This document shows, piece by piece, positions 56,084-64,000 of a stretch of 64,000 nucleotides of DNA (positions within the stretch are counted from its first letter, which is position 1; every line of letters starts with the position of its first letter). The notes beneath the pieces are model-generated. The model saw only the letters and a list, made by a program, of their open reading frames with translations, had not been told where the DNA came from and did not search any database. The translations under genes were made by a program, and so were the position numbers. This DNA comes from M55B112 sp964539395 (GTDB lineage Bacteria > Bacteroidota > Bacteroidia > Bacteroidales > GCA-2748055). Location of the stretch: the NCBI GenBank assembly GCA_964539395.1, contig CAZIIU010000007.1, positions 1 to 64,000 of the forward strand, given 5' to 3'.

Positions 56084-58594
56084 TTACTGTTCGGAATCAT
56101 TTTGACTATCTGCAAGGCTTTCCGGATCACCTGAGATTCCTTCCTCCTCACCGTTATCTGACGGCACCTGGGTAGCAGCTGCGATGCTGTCACCTTCCCT
56201 AAGATTGATCAGCCGAACACCTTGTGTGTTTCTTCCCATTACGCGTAAGAGACTGACTGACAATCGTATAGCAATTCCCGTCGTAGTGATAATCATCAGG
56301 TCATCATCATCAGTAACTGCCTTTATTGTGATCAGACTACCGGTTTTTGGTGTTATATTGATCGTTTTCACACCTTTTCCTCCCCTGTTTGTAATCCTGT
56401 ACGCATCAAGGTCAGTTCGTTTCCCGAATCCATTTTCTGATACGACAAGAATATCCTGTTCTCCTTTCTTTGCTACGATCATTCCCACAACCTCATCATC
56501 AGGTCCTGCCAGGGTGATTGCCCGGACTCCTGAACCTGTTCTTCCGATCGCCCGTACCTTTGTCTCGGGAAACCTGATCGCCTTACCTGATCTGACAGCC
56601 AACATCATATCCATTGTACCATCAGTGAGCCTGGCCTCCAGAAGCATGTCTCCTTCCCTCACATTTATTGCATTTATACCATTGGTACGTGGTCGGGAGT
56701 ATGCCTCCAGGCTGGTTTTCTTGACGATCCCCTTCTTTGTGGCGAGCACGATGAAATATTTATTAATGTACTCCTCATCTTTCAGATCGCCGACTTTCAG
56801 ATAGGTTCGCAATGCATCATCAGGTTCAATATTGATCAGGTTCTGCACTGCCCTGCCCTTGGAGTTCCTGGTACCTTCAGGAATCTCATACACCTTTAAC
56901 CAGAAACAACGGCCTTTGTCGGTAAAAAACAGGATGGTATTATGCATGGAGGCTGAAAACATACTTACGATTACATCTTCATCCCGTGTCGTGCTTCCTT
57001 TAGCTCCTATTCCTCCCCTGTTCTGTGTTCTGAATTCATACAGCGGAGTTCGCTTGATATATCCAAGTTTGGAAATTGTTATCACCATCTCCTCGTCTGC
57101 ATAAAAGTCTTCAGGATTGAACTCACCCTCGTCCGGAATTACCTCTGTTCTTCGCTCGTCTGCATATTTATCCCTGATTTCCAATAATTCATCCTTGATC
57201 AGTTGCATCCTGAGTGATTCATCCGCAAGCAATTTCCTGTACCATTCGATCTGCCCGATCAGGTTATCATACTCCTCCTTCAGCTTTTCCCTTTCAAGAC
57301 CAACCAGCCGTTGGAGACGCATTTCCAGAATTGCCTTAGCCTGGATCTCAGTAAAGCCGAACTTCTCCATTAATCCTTCCTTCGCCTCTTCAGGGGTTCT
57401 GGAACCACGAATGAGTGCAATCACCTCATCGATATGGTCGAGCGCTTTGAGGAGCCCTTCCAGTATATGGGCCCTCTTTTCTGCCTGGTCCAGCTCAAAA
57501 CTGGTTCTTCTGACTATGACATCATGCCTGTGATTGACAAAATAATGAATGATTTGCTTCAGGTTCAAAGTTCTGGGTCTGCCGTTCACAAGTGCAATGC
57601 TATTCACATTGAAGGAAGTTTGTAAGGAGGTGTATTTCAATAGATTATTCAGAACAACATTGGCACTGGCCTCTTTTTTCAGGATAATAACTATGCGCAT
57701 TCCATTGCGGTCCGACTCATCATTGATATAAGAAATTCCCTCGATCTTCTTTTCATTGATCAGATCGGCAGTCTTGCGGATCATTTCGGCTTTATTCACA
57801 AGGTAAGGAATCTCGGTAACAATGATCTTCTCACGGCCCGAATCCGTCACCTCTATTTCGGTCCGGGCGCGCATAAGTATTCGGCCCCTGCCGGTTTCAT
57901 AGGCATCCCTGATTCCCTGTTGCCCGTAAATGATTCCACCTGTTGGAAAATCGGGAGCCTTAATGATATTGATTAGCTCGGGTATCTCAATATCTTTATT
58001 GTCAATGTATGCCACGATAGCATCTATGCTATCGCCAATATTATGTGGTGGCATATTGGTGGCCATTCCAACTGCGATTCCCGAACTACCATTCACCAGA
58101 AGAAGTGGTATCCTTGTTGGCAGTACGCTTGGTTCTTTCAGTGTATCATCGAAATTCAGCTGGAAATCAACAGTGTCTTTGTCCAGATCGATCATCACAT
58201 CTTCTGCGATCTTTCTGAGTCTTGCCTCGGTGTATCGCATGGCAGCCGGACTGTCACCATCCACTGAGCCAAAGTTTCCCTGCCCGTCAACCAGCGGGTA
58301 ACGCAACGACCATAGCTGTGCCATCCGAACCATGGTGTCATACACAGAACTGTCACCATGCGGATGGTATTTACCAAGGACCTCCCCTACTATTCTTGCC
58401 GATTTCTTATATGATCTGTTTGCCAGTACACCCAGTTCACGCATCCCGAACAGGACCCTCCGGTGAACGGGTTTCAATCCGTCACGCACATCAGGTAGAG
58501 CACGAGAAACAATGACCGACATCGAATAATCGATATAGGCCGATTTCATCTCCTCCTCAATGTTTACCCTGAGTATCTTCTCGCCTTCCGTCAT
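56084..58594 (-). CDS. gyrA: DNA gyrase subunit A
   Basis: 836 residues, normal for Bacteroidota. The winged-helix region has the catalytic Tyr in AMRYTEARL. The quinolone-determining stretch reads HPHGDSSVYDTMV, with Ser and Asp at the positions equivalent to E. coli Ser83 and Asp87, the susceptible type. The C-terminal propeller carries RGGKGVKTI as GyrA box (TNRGGKG in place of QRRGGKG). It ends with an acidic tail (DNGEEEGISGDPES). With GyrB it introduces negative supercoils. It is divergent from clpC. Confidence 0.97.
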   Translation of the reverse strand: MTEGEKILRVNIEEEMKSAYIDYSMSVIVSRALPDVRDGLKPVHRRVLFGMRELGVLANRSYKKSARIVGEVLGKYHPHGDSSVYDTMVRMAQLWSLRYPLVDGQGNFGSVDGDSPAAMRYTEARLRKIAEDVMIDLDKDTVDFQLNFDDTLKEPSVLPTRIPLLLVNGSSGIAVGMATNMPPHNIGDSIDAIVAYIDNKDIEIPELINIIKAPDFPTGGIIYGQQGIRDAYETGRGRILMRARTEIEVTDSGREKIIVTEIPYLVNKAEMIRKTADLINEKKIEGISYINDESDRNGMRIVIILKKEASANVVLNNLLKYTSLQTSFNVNSIALVNGRPRTLNLKQIIHYFVNHRHDVIVRRTSFELDQAEKRAHILEGLLKALDHIDEVIALIRGSRTPEEAKEGLMEKFGFTEIQAKAILEMRLQRLVGLEREKLKEEYDNLIGQIEWYRKLLADESLRMQLIKDELLEIRDKYADERRTEVIPDEGEFNPEDFYADEEMVITISKLGYIKRTPLYEFRTQNRGGIGAKGSTTRDEDVIVSMFSASMHNTILFFTDKGRCFWLKVYEIPEGTRNSKGRAVQNLINIEPDDALRTYLKVGDLKDEEYINKYFIVLATKKGIVKKTSLEAYSRPRTNGINAINVREGDMLLEARLTDGTMDMMLAVRSGKAIRFPETKVRAIGRTGSGVRAITLAGPDDEVVGMIVAKKGEQDILVVSENGFGKRTDLDAYRITNRGGKGVKTINITPKTGSLITIKAVTDDDDLMIITTTGIAIRLSVSLLRVMGRNTQGVRLINLREGDSIAAATQVPSDNGEEEGISGDPESLADSQNDSEQ

Positions 58595-58731
58595 CTGCTA
58601 TAAGTTATTAATAATCTATCAATTAAAGGTGAAATTCAAGCGGTTTAAAAACAACATACGAAGTTAAGGAATTATAATCAGAATACCTCGTTTTGAAAAC
58701 TGAATTATCAACATTGAACTGTTTATATTTG

Positions 58732-58763
58732 TTGTTTGTTGTATTGGTATATTTGTAACTTTG
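58732..58763 (+). promoter_or_regulatory. Promoter of clpC
   Basis: TTG (58732-58734 or 58736-58738) lies 17-21 bases before TAACTTTG (58756-58763), a full match to the -7 element. The start of transcription should be near 58770, about 35 bp before the ATG. No CtsR-type operator was noticed. Confidence 0.6.
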
Positions 58764-58804
58764 TAGTGTAAATTATTTACACAAAATCAGGAGAATAATA
58801 ATAT

Positions 58805-61393
58805 ATGGACGCACAGTTTTCACAACGGGTAAAAGATGTATTGAGCTATAGCAAGGAGGAGGCTGTCAGACTCGGCAACTCTCACATTAGCATTGAGCAC
58901 CTGTTTCTTGGTTTGTTGCGCGATGGCGAAGGCAAGGCGATTGAAACGCTGATTCTTCTCGGGGGTGAATTATATGATTTGCGCATGGCAATAGAAAAGG
59001 AGATCAGGAACGACATACCCTCCCCACTTGCCGACACAGAAAATATACCTCTTCTTAAAAGTGCAGAAAGAATTCTGAAACTGGTATACCTGGAAGCCAG
59101 GGCCATGAAGGAAAAAACTATTTATACCACCCACCTGCTTCTTGCCATACTAAAGGATGAAAATAACCTTGTTTCCCAGTATCTGAAGGAGAATGGTATT
59201 ACCTATAGTATCTTCAAGCAGGAACTCGAGCAAGTATCGCCCCAAAACAAGGCAGACTTTCCGGGAGATGAGGATGATGAACCGAAAAACCCATTCAGTG
59301 GTGGTGTCGGCGGAGGAGGTCGCGGTAGTGCGGGAGGACAGGCAAAGCCCTCCTCCGATACACCTGTACTGGATAATTTTGGAATCGATCTGACGAAAGC
59401 AGCTGAAGAGGACCGTTTGGATCCCATCGTGGGAAGAAAAATTGAAATTGAACGTCTCGCCCAGATTCTCTCCCGGAGAAAAAAGAACAACCCGATTCTT
59501 ATCGGTGAACCGGGAGTGGGTAAATCAGCCATTGCTGAGGGACTTGCCCTGAGGATCGTCCAGAGGAAAGTCTCCAGGGTGCTATTCGACAAGCGAGTGG
59601 TTACCCTCGATCTGGCATCTATCGTCGCCGGTACCAAATACAGGGGACAGTTTGAGGAGCGGATGAAAGCCATACTGAATGAGCTAAACAAGAACTCAAA
59701 CATCATTCTCTTTATTGATGAAATACATACCATTGTCGGGGCCGGGGGTGCTACCGGTTCCCTCGATGCAGCCAACATGCTTAAACCCGCACTGGCACGT
59801 GGAGAAATACAATGCATTGGCGCTACCACGCTCGATGAATACAGGCAACATATCGAAAAGGATGGTGCCCTGGAAAGAAGGTTCCAGAAGGTAATGGTCG
59901 AGCCAACATCTGTTGAGGAGACCATCGATATACTCAACAATATCAAAGAACGATACGAAGAACACCACAATGTGATCTATACCGACGACGCCATTGACGC
60001 TTGCGTGAAACTAACACAGCGTTATATCAGCGACAGGCATCTTCCCGACAAGGCGATTGATGCGCTTGACGAATCGGGTTCGCGCGTACATATTTCCAAT
60101 ATTGTAGTTCCTGAACGCATCGTTCAGCTTGAGGAGGAGATGGAAAAAACGAAACAGGAGAAGATCCAGGCAGTAAAAAATCAGAACTTTGAAAAGGCTG
60201 CCAGTTTCAGGGACCGTGAGAAAGAGTTACTCGAATTGCTGGATTCTGAAAAAAGGAAATGGGAAAAAGAACTTGCCCTTAACCGGGAAACAGTTGACGA
60301 AGAGAAAGTGGCTGAAGTGGTCGCAATGATGACAGGTGTCCCGGTACAGCGGATTGCCCAGGCGGAGGGAACACGCCTGCTTTTCATGGCTGAAGAACTC
60401 AAAGGTAGCGTAATTGGACAGGATGAAGCAATTGGAAAAGTTGTGAAATCCATCCAGCGGAACCGGGCCGGTCTGAAGGATCCGAACAAACCCATCGGAA
60501 CATTCGTTTTTCTCGGACCCACGGGTGTTGGTAAAACCCAGCTTGCCAAGATACTCGCCAAGTATCTGTTCGACACAGTCGATAACCTTATCAGGCTCGA
60601 TATGAGCGAGTATATGGAAAAATTCTCTGTTTCCAGGCTCATGGGGGCTCCTCCGGGATATGTCGGATATGAAGAAGGAGGACAACTCACCGAAAAGGTA
60701 AGGCGTAAACCATATGCCGTTATACTGCTCGATGAGATTGAAAAGGCTCACCCCGATATCTTTAACATCCTTCTCCAGGTACTCGATGAGGGTCATCTTA
60801 CGGACGGTCTTGGACGCAGGGTCGATTTCAGAAATACGATCGTTATCATGACCTCCAATATCGGTAGCCGTGAAATCAAGGATTTCGGTCAGGGGGTTGG
60901 ATTTGCAACAAAGGCCAAGCAAAGTGCAGCAAATGAATATACCAAGGCTGTCATTCAGAAGGCACTTAAACGTGCATTTGCACCGGAATTTCTGAACCGC
61001 ATCGATGATGTGGTCCTGTTCAACACGCTCACCCGTGAGGATATTCACCAAATTATTGATATCGAGTTACAGGGACTTTACGACCGTGTTAAAATCCTCG
61101 GATATGAAATAAGTCTTTCAGATGAAGCCAAAGATTTTGTACTTGAAAAAGGATACGATATTCAGTTTGGAGCAAGACCACTAAAAAGAGCTATCCAAAA
61201 GTATCTTGAAGATCCTATGGCGGAGGCTATCATAAAGGGCTCAATATCGGAGGGCGACAGGCTCATTGTTGATTTTGACAAGGATAAGGAGGAAATTGTT
61301 GTTGAGATAAGCCCTTCTTCCAATGCGCTTCCTGAGGCCGGTAAGGAGCTTCCTGAAGCAGAAAAGAAGAATCTCGATAAGAAAAAAGAATAG
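58805..61393 (+). CDS. clpC: ATP-dependent Clp protease ATP-binding subunit ClpC
   Basis: 862 residues. N-terminal double Clp-N repeat (FSQRVKDVLSYSKEEAVRLGNSHISIEHLFLGLL), Gly/Ser linker (about 160-185), first AAA domain with GEPGVGKSAIAEG and FIDEIHTIVGAGGATGS, a UVR motif in the middle coiled coil (QNFEKAASFRDREKELLEL), second AAA domain with GPTGVGKTQLAK and LLDEIEKAHPDIFNILLQVLDEGHLTDG, and the C-terminal D2-small domain. It unfolds proteins for ClpP. The gene converges with rimO; only six bases separate the stops. Confidence 0.97.
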   Translation: MDAQFSQRVKDVLSYSKEEAVRLGNSHISIEHLFLGLLRDGEGKAIETLILLGGELYDLRMAIEKEIRNDIPSPLADTENIPLLKSAERILKLVYLEARAMKEKTIYTTHLLLAILKDENNLVSQYLKENGITYSIFKQELEQVSPQNKADFPGDEDDEPKNPFSGGVGGGGRGSAGGQAKPSSDTPVLDNFGIDLTKAAEEDRLDPIVGRKIEIERLAQILSRRKKNNPILIGEPGVGKSAIAEGLALRIVQRKVSRVLFDKRVVTLDLASIVAGTKYRGQFEERMKAILNELNKNSNIILFIDEIHTIVGAGGATGSLDAANMLKPALARGEIQCIGATTLDEYRQHIEKDGALERRFQKVMVEPTSVEETIDILNNIKERYEEHHNVIYTDDAIDACVKLTQRYISDRHLPDKAIDALDESGSRVHISNIVVPERIVQLEEEMEKTKQEKIQAVKNQNFEKAASFRDREKELLELLDSEKRKWEKELALNRETVDEEKVAEVVAMMTGVPVQRIAQAEGTRLLFMAEELKGSVIGQDEAIGKVVKSIQRNRAGLKDPNKPIGTFVFLGPTGVGKTQLAKILAKYLFDTVDNLIRLDMSEYMEKFSVSRLMGAPPGYVGYEEGGQLTEKVRRKPYAVILLDEIEKAHPDIFNILLQVLDEGHLTDGLGRRVDFRNTIVIMTSNIGSREIKDFGQGVGFATKAKQSAANEYTKAVIQKALKRAFAPEFLNRIDDVVLFNTLTREDIHQIIDIELQGLYDRVKILGYEISLSDEAKDFVLEKGYDIQFGARPLKRAIQKYLEDPMAEAIIKGSISEGDRLIVDFDKDKEEIVVEISPSSNALPEAGKELPEAEKKNLDKKKE

Positions 61394-61399
61394 GTTCTG

Positions 61400-62692
61400 T
61401 CAAAGCTGACCGACAACTTTTCCGAACAGATCAAATTCATTTGCATCAGTGATCATCACCTGGTAGAACTCCCCTATCTCCAGCGATAATGCTTTACTAA
61501 CCAGGACTTCATTGTCCACTTCGGGTGAATCATGTTCCGTGCGACCGGAATAATAGTCCGGCTCCTCTTTGTCAATCAGCACCTTCAATGTTTTGCCGAT
61601 CTTTTTATTATTCATATCCTGGGAGATATTTTGCTGCAGTTCCATAATCCTGTCGGTGCGGTACTGTTTGATATCTTCCGGAACATCATCGGCCAATCCA
61701 ACTGCTGGTGTATCTTCTTCATGTGAATATGGGAATACTCCCAGCCGTTCGAACCTGAATGCTTTCAAAAAACTGTAGAGTTCCTCAAACTCCTCATTTG
61801 TCTCACCCGGGAAACCTGTCATCACCGTTGTCCTGATTGCTACACCCGGGACACTCCTCCTCAGAAGATTCAACAATGCCTCGAGCTTGTCGCGGTTATG
61901 TCCCCTGTTCATCGCCGTGAGGATTCTGCTGTTAATGTGCTGAATGGGTATATCAAGGTAGTTGCAGATTTTTGGATTACCTGCCATCATTCCTACAACC
62001 GTCTCCGGAAATCCGGTCGGATAGGCATAGTGCATTCTTATCCAATCAATATTTTCAATTTCACTGAGCTTGTCCAGCAACTCAGGCAACATTTTTTTAC
62101 CACCCAGATCCATTCCATAACTGGTAAGATCCTGGGCAACCAAAATGAGTTCTCTGACACCGCCACCTGCCAGGTTCCGTGCTTCGTCCAGCAGGGCATC
62201 AACGGACTTTGAGCGTTGCGGTCCCCTGATACCCGGGATAGCACAGAAAGCGCAACGCCGGTCACAACCCTCCGATATCTTCAGGAAGGCATAATGGAAG
62301 GGCGTGGTAACAAATCGGCTGTTGGTCTGGGCGTCGTGGTATTCGGATCCGATGGAACGGACTATTTCCTTGTGATCCCATACACCAAAGTAATGATCAA
62401 CCTCGGGTATCTCATTTTTTAGATCTGACATATATCTCTCACTCAGGCAGCCCATTACGATAAGCTTACCAAGTCTTCCTGTTTTTTTCTGTTCGGCATA
62501 GTGGAGAATGGTCCCGATCGACTCTTCTTTCGCATCGAGTATGAACCCACACGTGTTGAGGATCACAACATCAGCAGAAATATCTTTATCATCATGATAA
62601 ATGTTGTGTCCGTTTAATTGAAACTGGCGAAGAAGATACTCCGAATCTACCAGGTTCTTTGAACAACCCAATGTTATAATGTTAATGGTCAT
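61400..62692 (-). CDS. rimO: Ribosomal protein S12 methylthiotransferase RimO
   Basis: 430 residues. The N-terminal UPF0004 domain (IITLGCSKNLVDSEYLLRQF, LNTCGFILDAKEES, VMGCLSERY) supplies three Cys for one cluster, and the radical SAM motif CDRRCAFC in ISEGCDRRCAFCAIPGIRGPQRS supplies the second. TRAM domain at the C-terminus. It attaches a methylthio group to Asp of S12. Its start overlaps ftsY by four bases (ATGA), and the order ftsY-rimO is usual in Bacteroidota. Confidence 0.97.
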   Translation of the reverse strand: MTINIITLGCSKNLVDSEYLLRQFQLNGHNIYHDDKDISADVVILNTCGFILDAKEESIGTILHYAEQKKTGRLGKLIVMGCLSERYMSDLKNEIPEVDHYFGVWDHKEIVRSIGSEYHDAQTNSRFVTTPFHYAFLKISEGCDRRCAFCAIPGIRGPQRSKSVDALLDEARNLAGGGVRELILVAQDLTSYGMDLGGKKMLPELLDKLSEIENIDWIRMHYAYPTGFPETVVGMMAGNPKICNYLDIPIQHINSRILTAMNRGHNRDKLEALLNLLRRSVPGVAIRTTVMTGFPGETNEEFEELYSFLKAFRFERLGVFPYSHEEDTPAVGLADDVPEDIKQYRTDRIMELQQNISQDMNNKKIGKTLKVLIDKEEPDYYSGRTEHDSPEVDNEVLVSKALSLEIGEFYQVMITDANEFDLFGKVVGQL

Positions 62693-63630
62693 CCGAAAAG
62701 TGTTTCCACAAAAACCTCACGGTCGAAAACCTGAAGATCTTCCATCTTCTCTCCTATTCCTATATACTTAACCGGGATCCTGAACTGATCTGATATACCC
62801 AAAACTACTCCACCCTTTGCAGTTCCGTCCAGCTTGGTGAGTGCAAGTGCATTCACTTCTGTCGCGGCGGTAAACTGCCGTGCCTGTTCAAAAGCGTTCT
62901 GACCTGTAGAGCCGTCGAGAATGAGAAGGATTTCATGGGGAGCGTCAGGCACTACCTTTTGCATTACCCGCTTAATCTTGGTCAGCTCATTCATCAGGTT
63001 AATCTTGTTATGTAATCTTCCTGCTGTATCAATGATCACAACATCCGCATTTCTGGATTTTGCTGATGAAAGTGTGTCAAATGCCACAGATGCCGGGTCG
63101 GCACCCATACCCTGACTGATAAGTTCAACACCCACGCGGTCTGCCCATATACTGATCTGCTCCACAGCTGCAGCCCTGAATGTATCTGCTGCTCCCAGGA
63201 TCACCTTTTTCCCGGCATTTTTGAAATGATAAGCCAGCTTACCGATCGTTGTGGTCTTACCAACACCATTAACACCAACTACCATGATGACATAAGGTTT
63301 GGCAGGAAGCGCTGTACCAAAATCCTTGATGTCATCATTGCTGTTCTCAGCAAGCATTTCAACAATCTCATCACGCAGTATCTTGTTTAATTCAGCAGTA
63401 TTCATGTATCTCTCCCTGGATACTCGCTCTTCGATCCGCGAAATAATACGCAGTGTGGTATCAACCCCTACATCGGATGTGATCAGGGCCTCCTCGAGAT
63501 TATCAAGAACCTCATCGTCTACCTTAGACTTTCCTACTACAGCCCTCGAAAGCTTCCTGAATACACTTTCGCGTGTTTTCTCCAGGCCCTTGTCAAGCCC
63601 TTTCTTCCTCTCTCGTGAAAGCAGCCCCAT
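62689..63630 (-). CDS. ftsY: Signal recognition particle receptor FtsY
   Basis: 313 residues: short N domain (LLSRERKKGLDKGLEKTRESVFRKLSR) without the long acidic A domain of E. coli, then the NG GTPase: VGVNGVGKTTTIGKLA (G1), DTFRAAAVEQ, DTAGRLHNKINLM (G3), and TKLDGTAKGGV (G4). It brings SRP-ribosome complexes to the membrane translocon. Translationally coupled to rimO; the small DUF4295 gene and rpmG lie upstream, with 119 bp between DUF4295 and ftsY. Confidence 0.97.
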   Translation of the reverse strand: MGLLSRERKKGLDKGLEKTRESVFRKLSRAVVGKSKVDDEVLDNLEEALITSDVGVDTTLRIISRIEERVSRERYMNTAELNKILRDEIVEMLAENSNDDIKDFGTALPAKPYVIMVVGVNGVGKTTTIGKLAYHFKNAGKKVILGAADTFRAAAVEQISIWADRVGVELISQGMGADPASVAFDTLSSAKSRNADVVIIDTAGRLHNKINLMNELTKIKRVMQKVVPDAPHEILLILDGSTGQNAFEQARQFTAATEVNALALTKLDGTAKGGVVLGISDQFRIPVKYIGIGEKMEDLQVFDREVFVETLFG

Positions 63631-63749
63631 GGTTTATCTGAAATAATTCCCCACTTGGTGCAGGGTTTGTGTTAAAGAATTGATATTAACAGAAAAAAAA
63701 ACTTTCCGTTTAAAGAAAGCTTTTCTCGATAACATGATATGAAAATCTA

Positions 63750-63905
63750 TTATTGCTTTTCGAAAAAATCTTTGACATGATCATTATGTACGACCATCTC
63801 ATCGAACATATAAGCGCCTGTCTTGGGCGATTTTACCATCCTGACACATTTGGTAAAAACTCTTCCCTCTCCCTTTTGTAATGATGCAACAACCTTCTTT
63901 GCCAT
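63750..63905 (-). CDS. DUF4295 small basic protein
   Basis: 51 residues, MAKKVVASLQKGEGRVFTKC followed by VRMVKSPKTGAYMFDEMVVH and a DFFEKQ end. It matches the small DUF4295 protein found in Bacteroidota between rpmG and ftsY. It is probably ribosome-associated because of this fixed place and basic nature, but no function is proven. It begins 10 bp after the rpmG stop. Confidence 0.9.
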   Translation of the reverse strand: MAKKVVASLQKGEGRVFTKCVRMVKSPKTGAYMFDEMVVHNDHVKDFFEKQ

Positions 63906-63915
63906 AATATATATT

Positions 63916-64000
63916 TTATTTTATCTCCTTGTGTACCGTTACTTTCCTGAGTATAGGGTTATACTTTTTAATTTCCAGACGGTCTGGCGTATTCTTCCTG
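63916..64000 (-). CDS. rpmG: 50S ribosomal protein L33, C-terminal part (cut by window end)
   Basis: The last 27 residues, RKNTPDRLEIKKYNPILRKV followed by TVHKEIK and stop, are the conserved L33 C-terminus (KKYNP, KHTVHKEIK-like). The start lies beyond the window. With DUF4295, ftsY and rimO it forms the expected operon; rpmB probably lies upstream. Confidence 0.93.
   Translation of the reverse strand, partial: RKNTPDRLEIKKYNPILRKVTVHKEIK

Noticed and set aside
59203..61051. Frames of 255 and 274 codons opposite clpC
   Set aside because: Antisense to an intact ClpC; no family resemblance.

Overview
The window reads as a chromosomal scaffold of a Bacteroidota bacterium, probably of the Bacteroidales/Marinilabiliales side. 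The reasons are the rpmG-DUF4295-ftsY-rimO order at the right end, several promoters of the Bacteroidota form TTG-N19/20-TAnnTTTG, a fused E1 alpha-beta 2-oxoacid dehydrogenase, DUF4249 paired with a TonB-dependent receptor, DUF6588, and paired sulfatases with lipoprotein signals. A run of exactly 100 N inside a tandem repeat marks a scaffold gap. I saw no rRNA or tRNA genes. Family names come from motif recognition; no database search was run.

Left part (0-13.5 kb): a transposase remnant, then a complete type I-C CRISPR-Cas locus. The array has 58 repeats and 57 spacers. On the minus strand the cas genes run cas3-cas5c-cas8c-cas7-cas4-cas1-cas2 towards the leader and array, with a WYL-domain regulator upstream of cas3. 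Next (13.7-22.2 kb) come housekeeping genes: a LolA-like protein, kdsA, rarA, a DUF6588 protein, a YfcC transporter and a RelA-type (p)ppGpp synthetase whose hydrolase domain has lost its catalytic residues. At 22.2-26.3 kb are two sulfatases and the tail of a third.

Middle part (26.4-35.2 kb): a DNA-damage-tolerance cluster. It holds a second, non-replicative DnaE-type polymerase, a catalytically intact Y-family polymerase, and a divergent XRE/S24 (LexA-like) regulator with two identical-geometry operators at its own promoter. A LON-domain protein and a SRAP/HMCES abasic-site protein follow. Several unrelated short tandem repeats sit here, including a 17-bp minisatellite that contains the assembly gap. 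Just after it is a promoter-to-terminator unit of about 425 nt with many stable hairpins and no convincing ORF: a strong candidate for an undescribed structured RNA.

Right part (35.5-64 kb): a serine hydrolase, E2 and fused E1 of a 2-oxoacid dehydrogenase, flavodoxin, leuA, a TonB receptor with DUF4249 partner, and a secreted protein with an OB-fold-like C-terminus. These are followed by the three-gene AmmeMemoRadiSam operon, msrA, a TPR sensor kinase broken by a frameshift in an A8 run, a PQQ-type propeller lipoprotein, a TPR protein with gyrA, clpC, rimO, ftsY, a DUF4295 gene and the end of rpmG.
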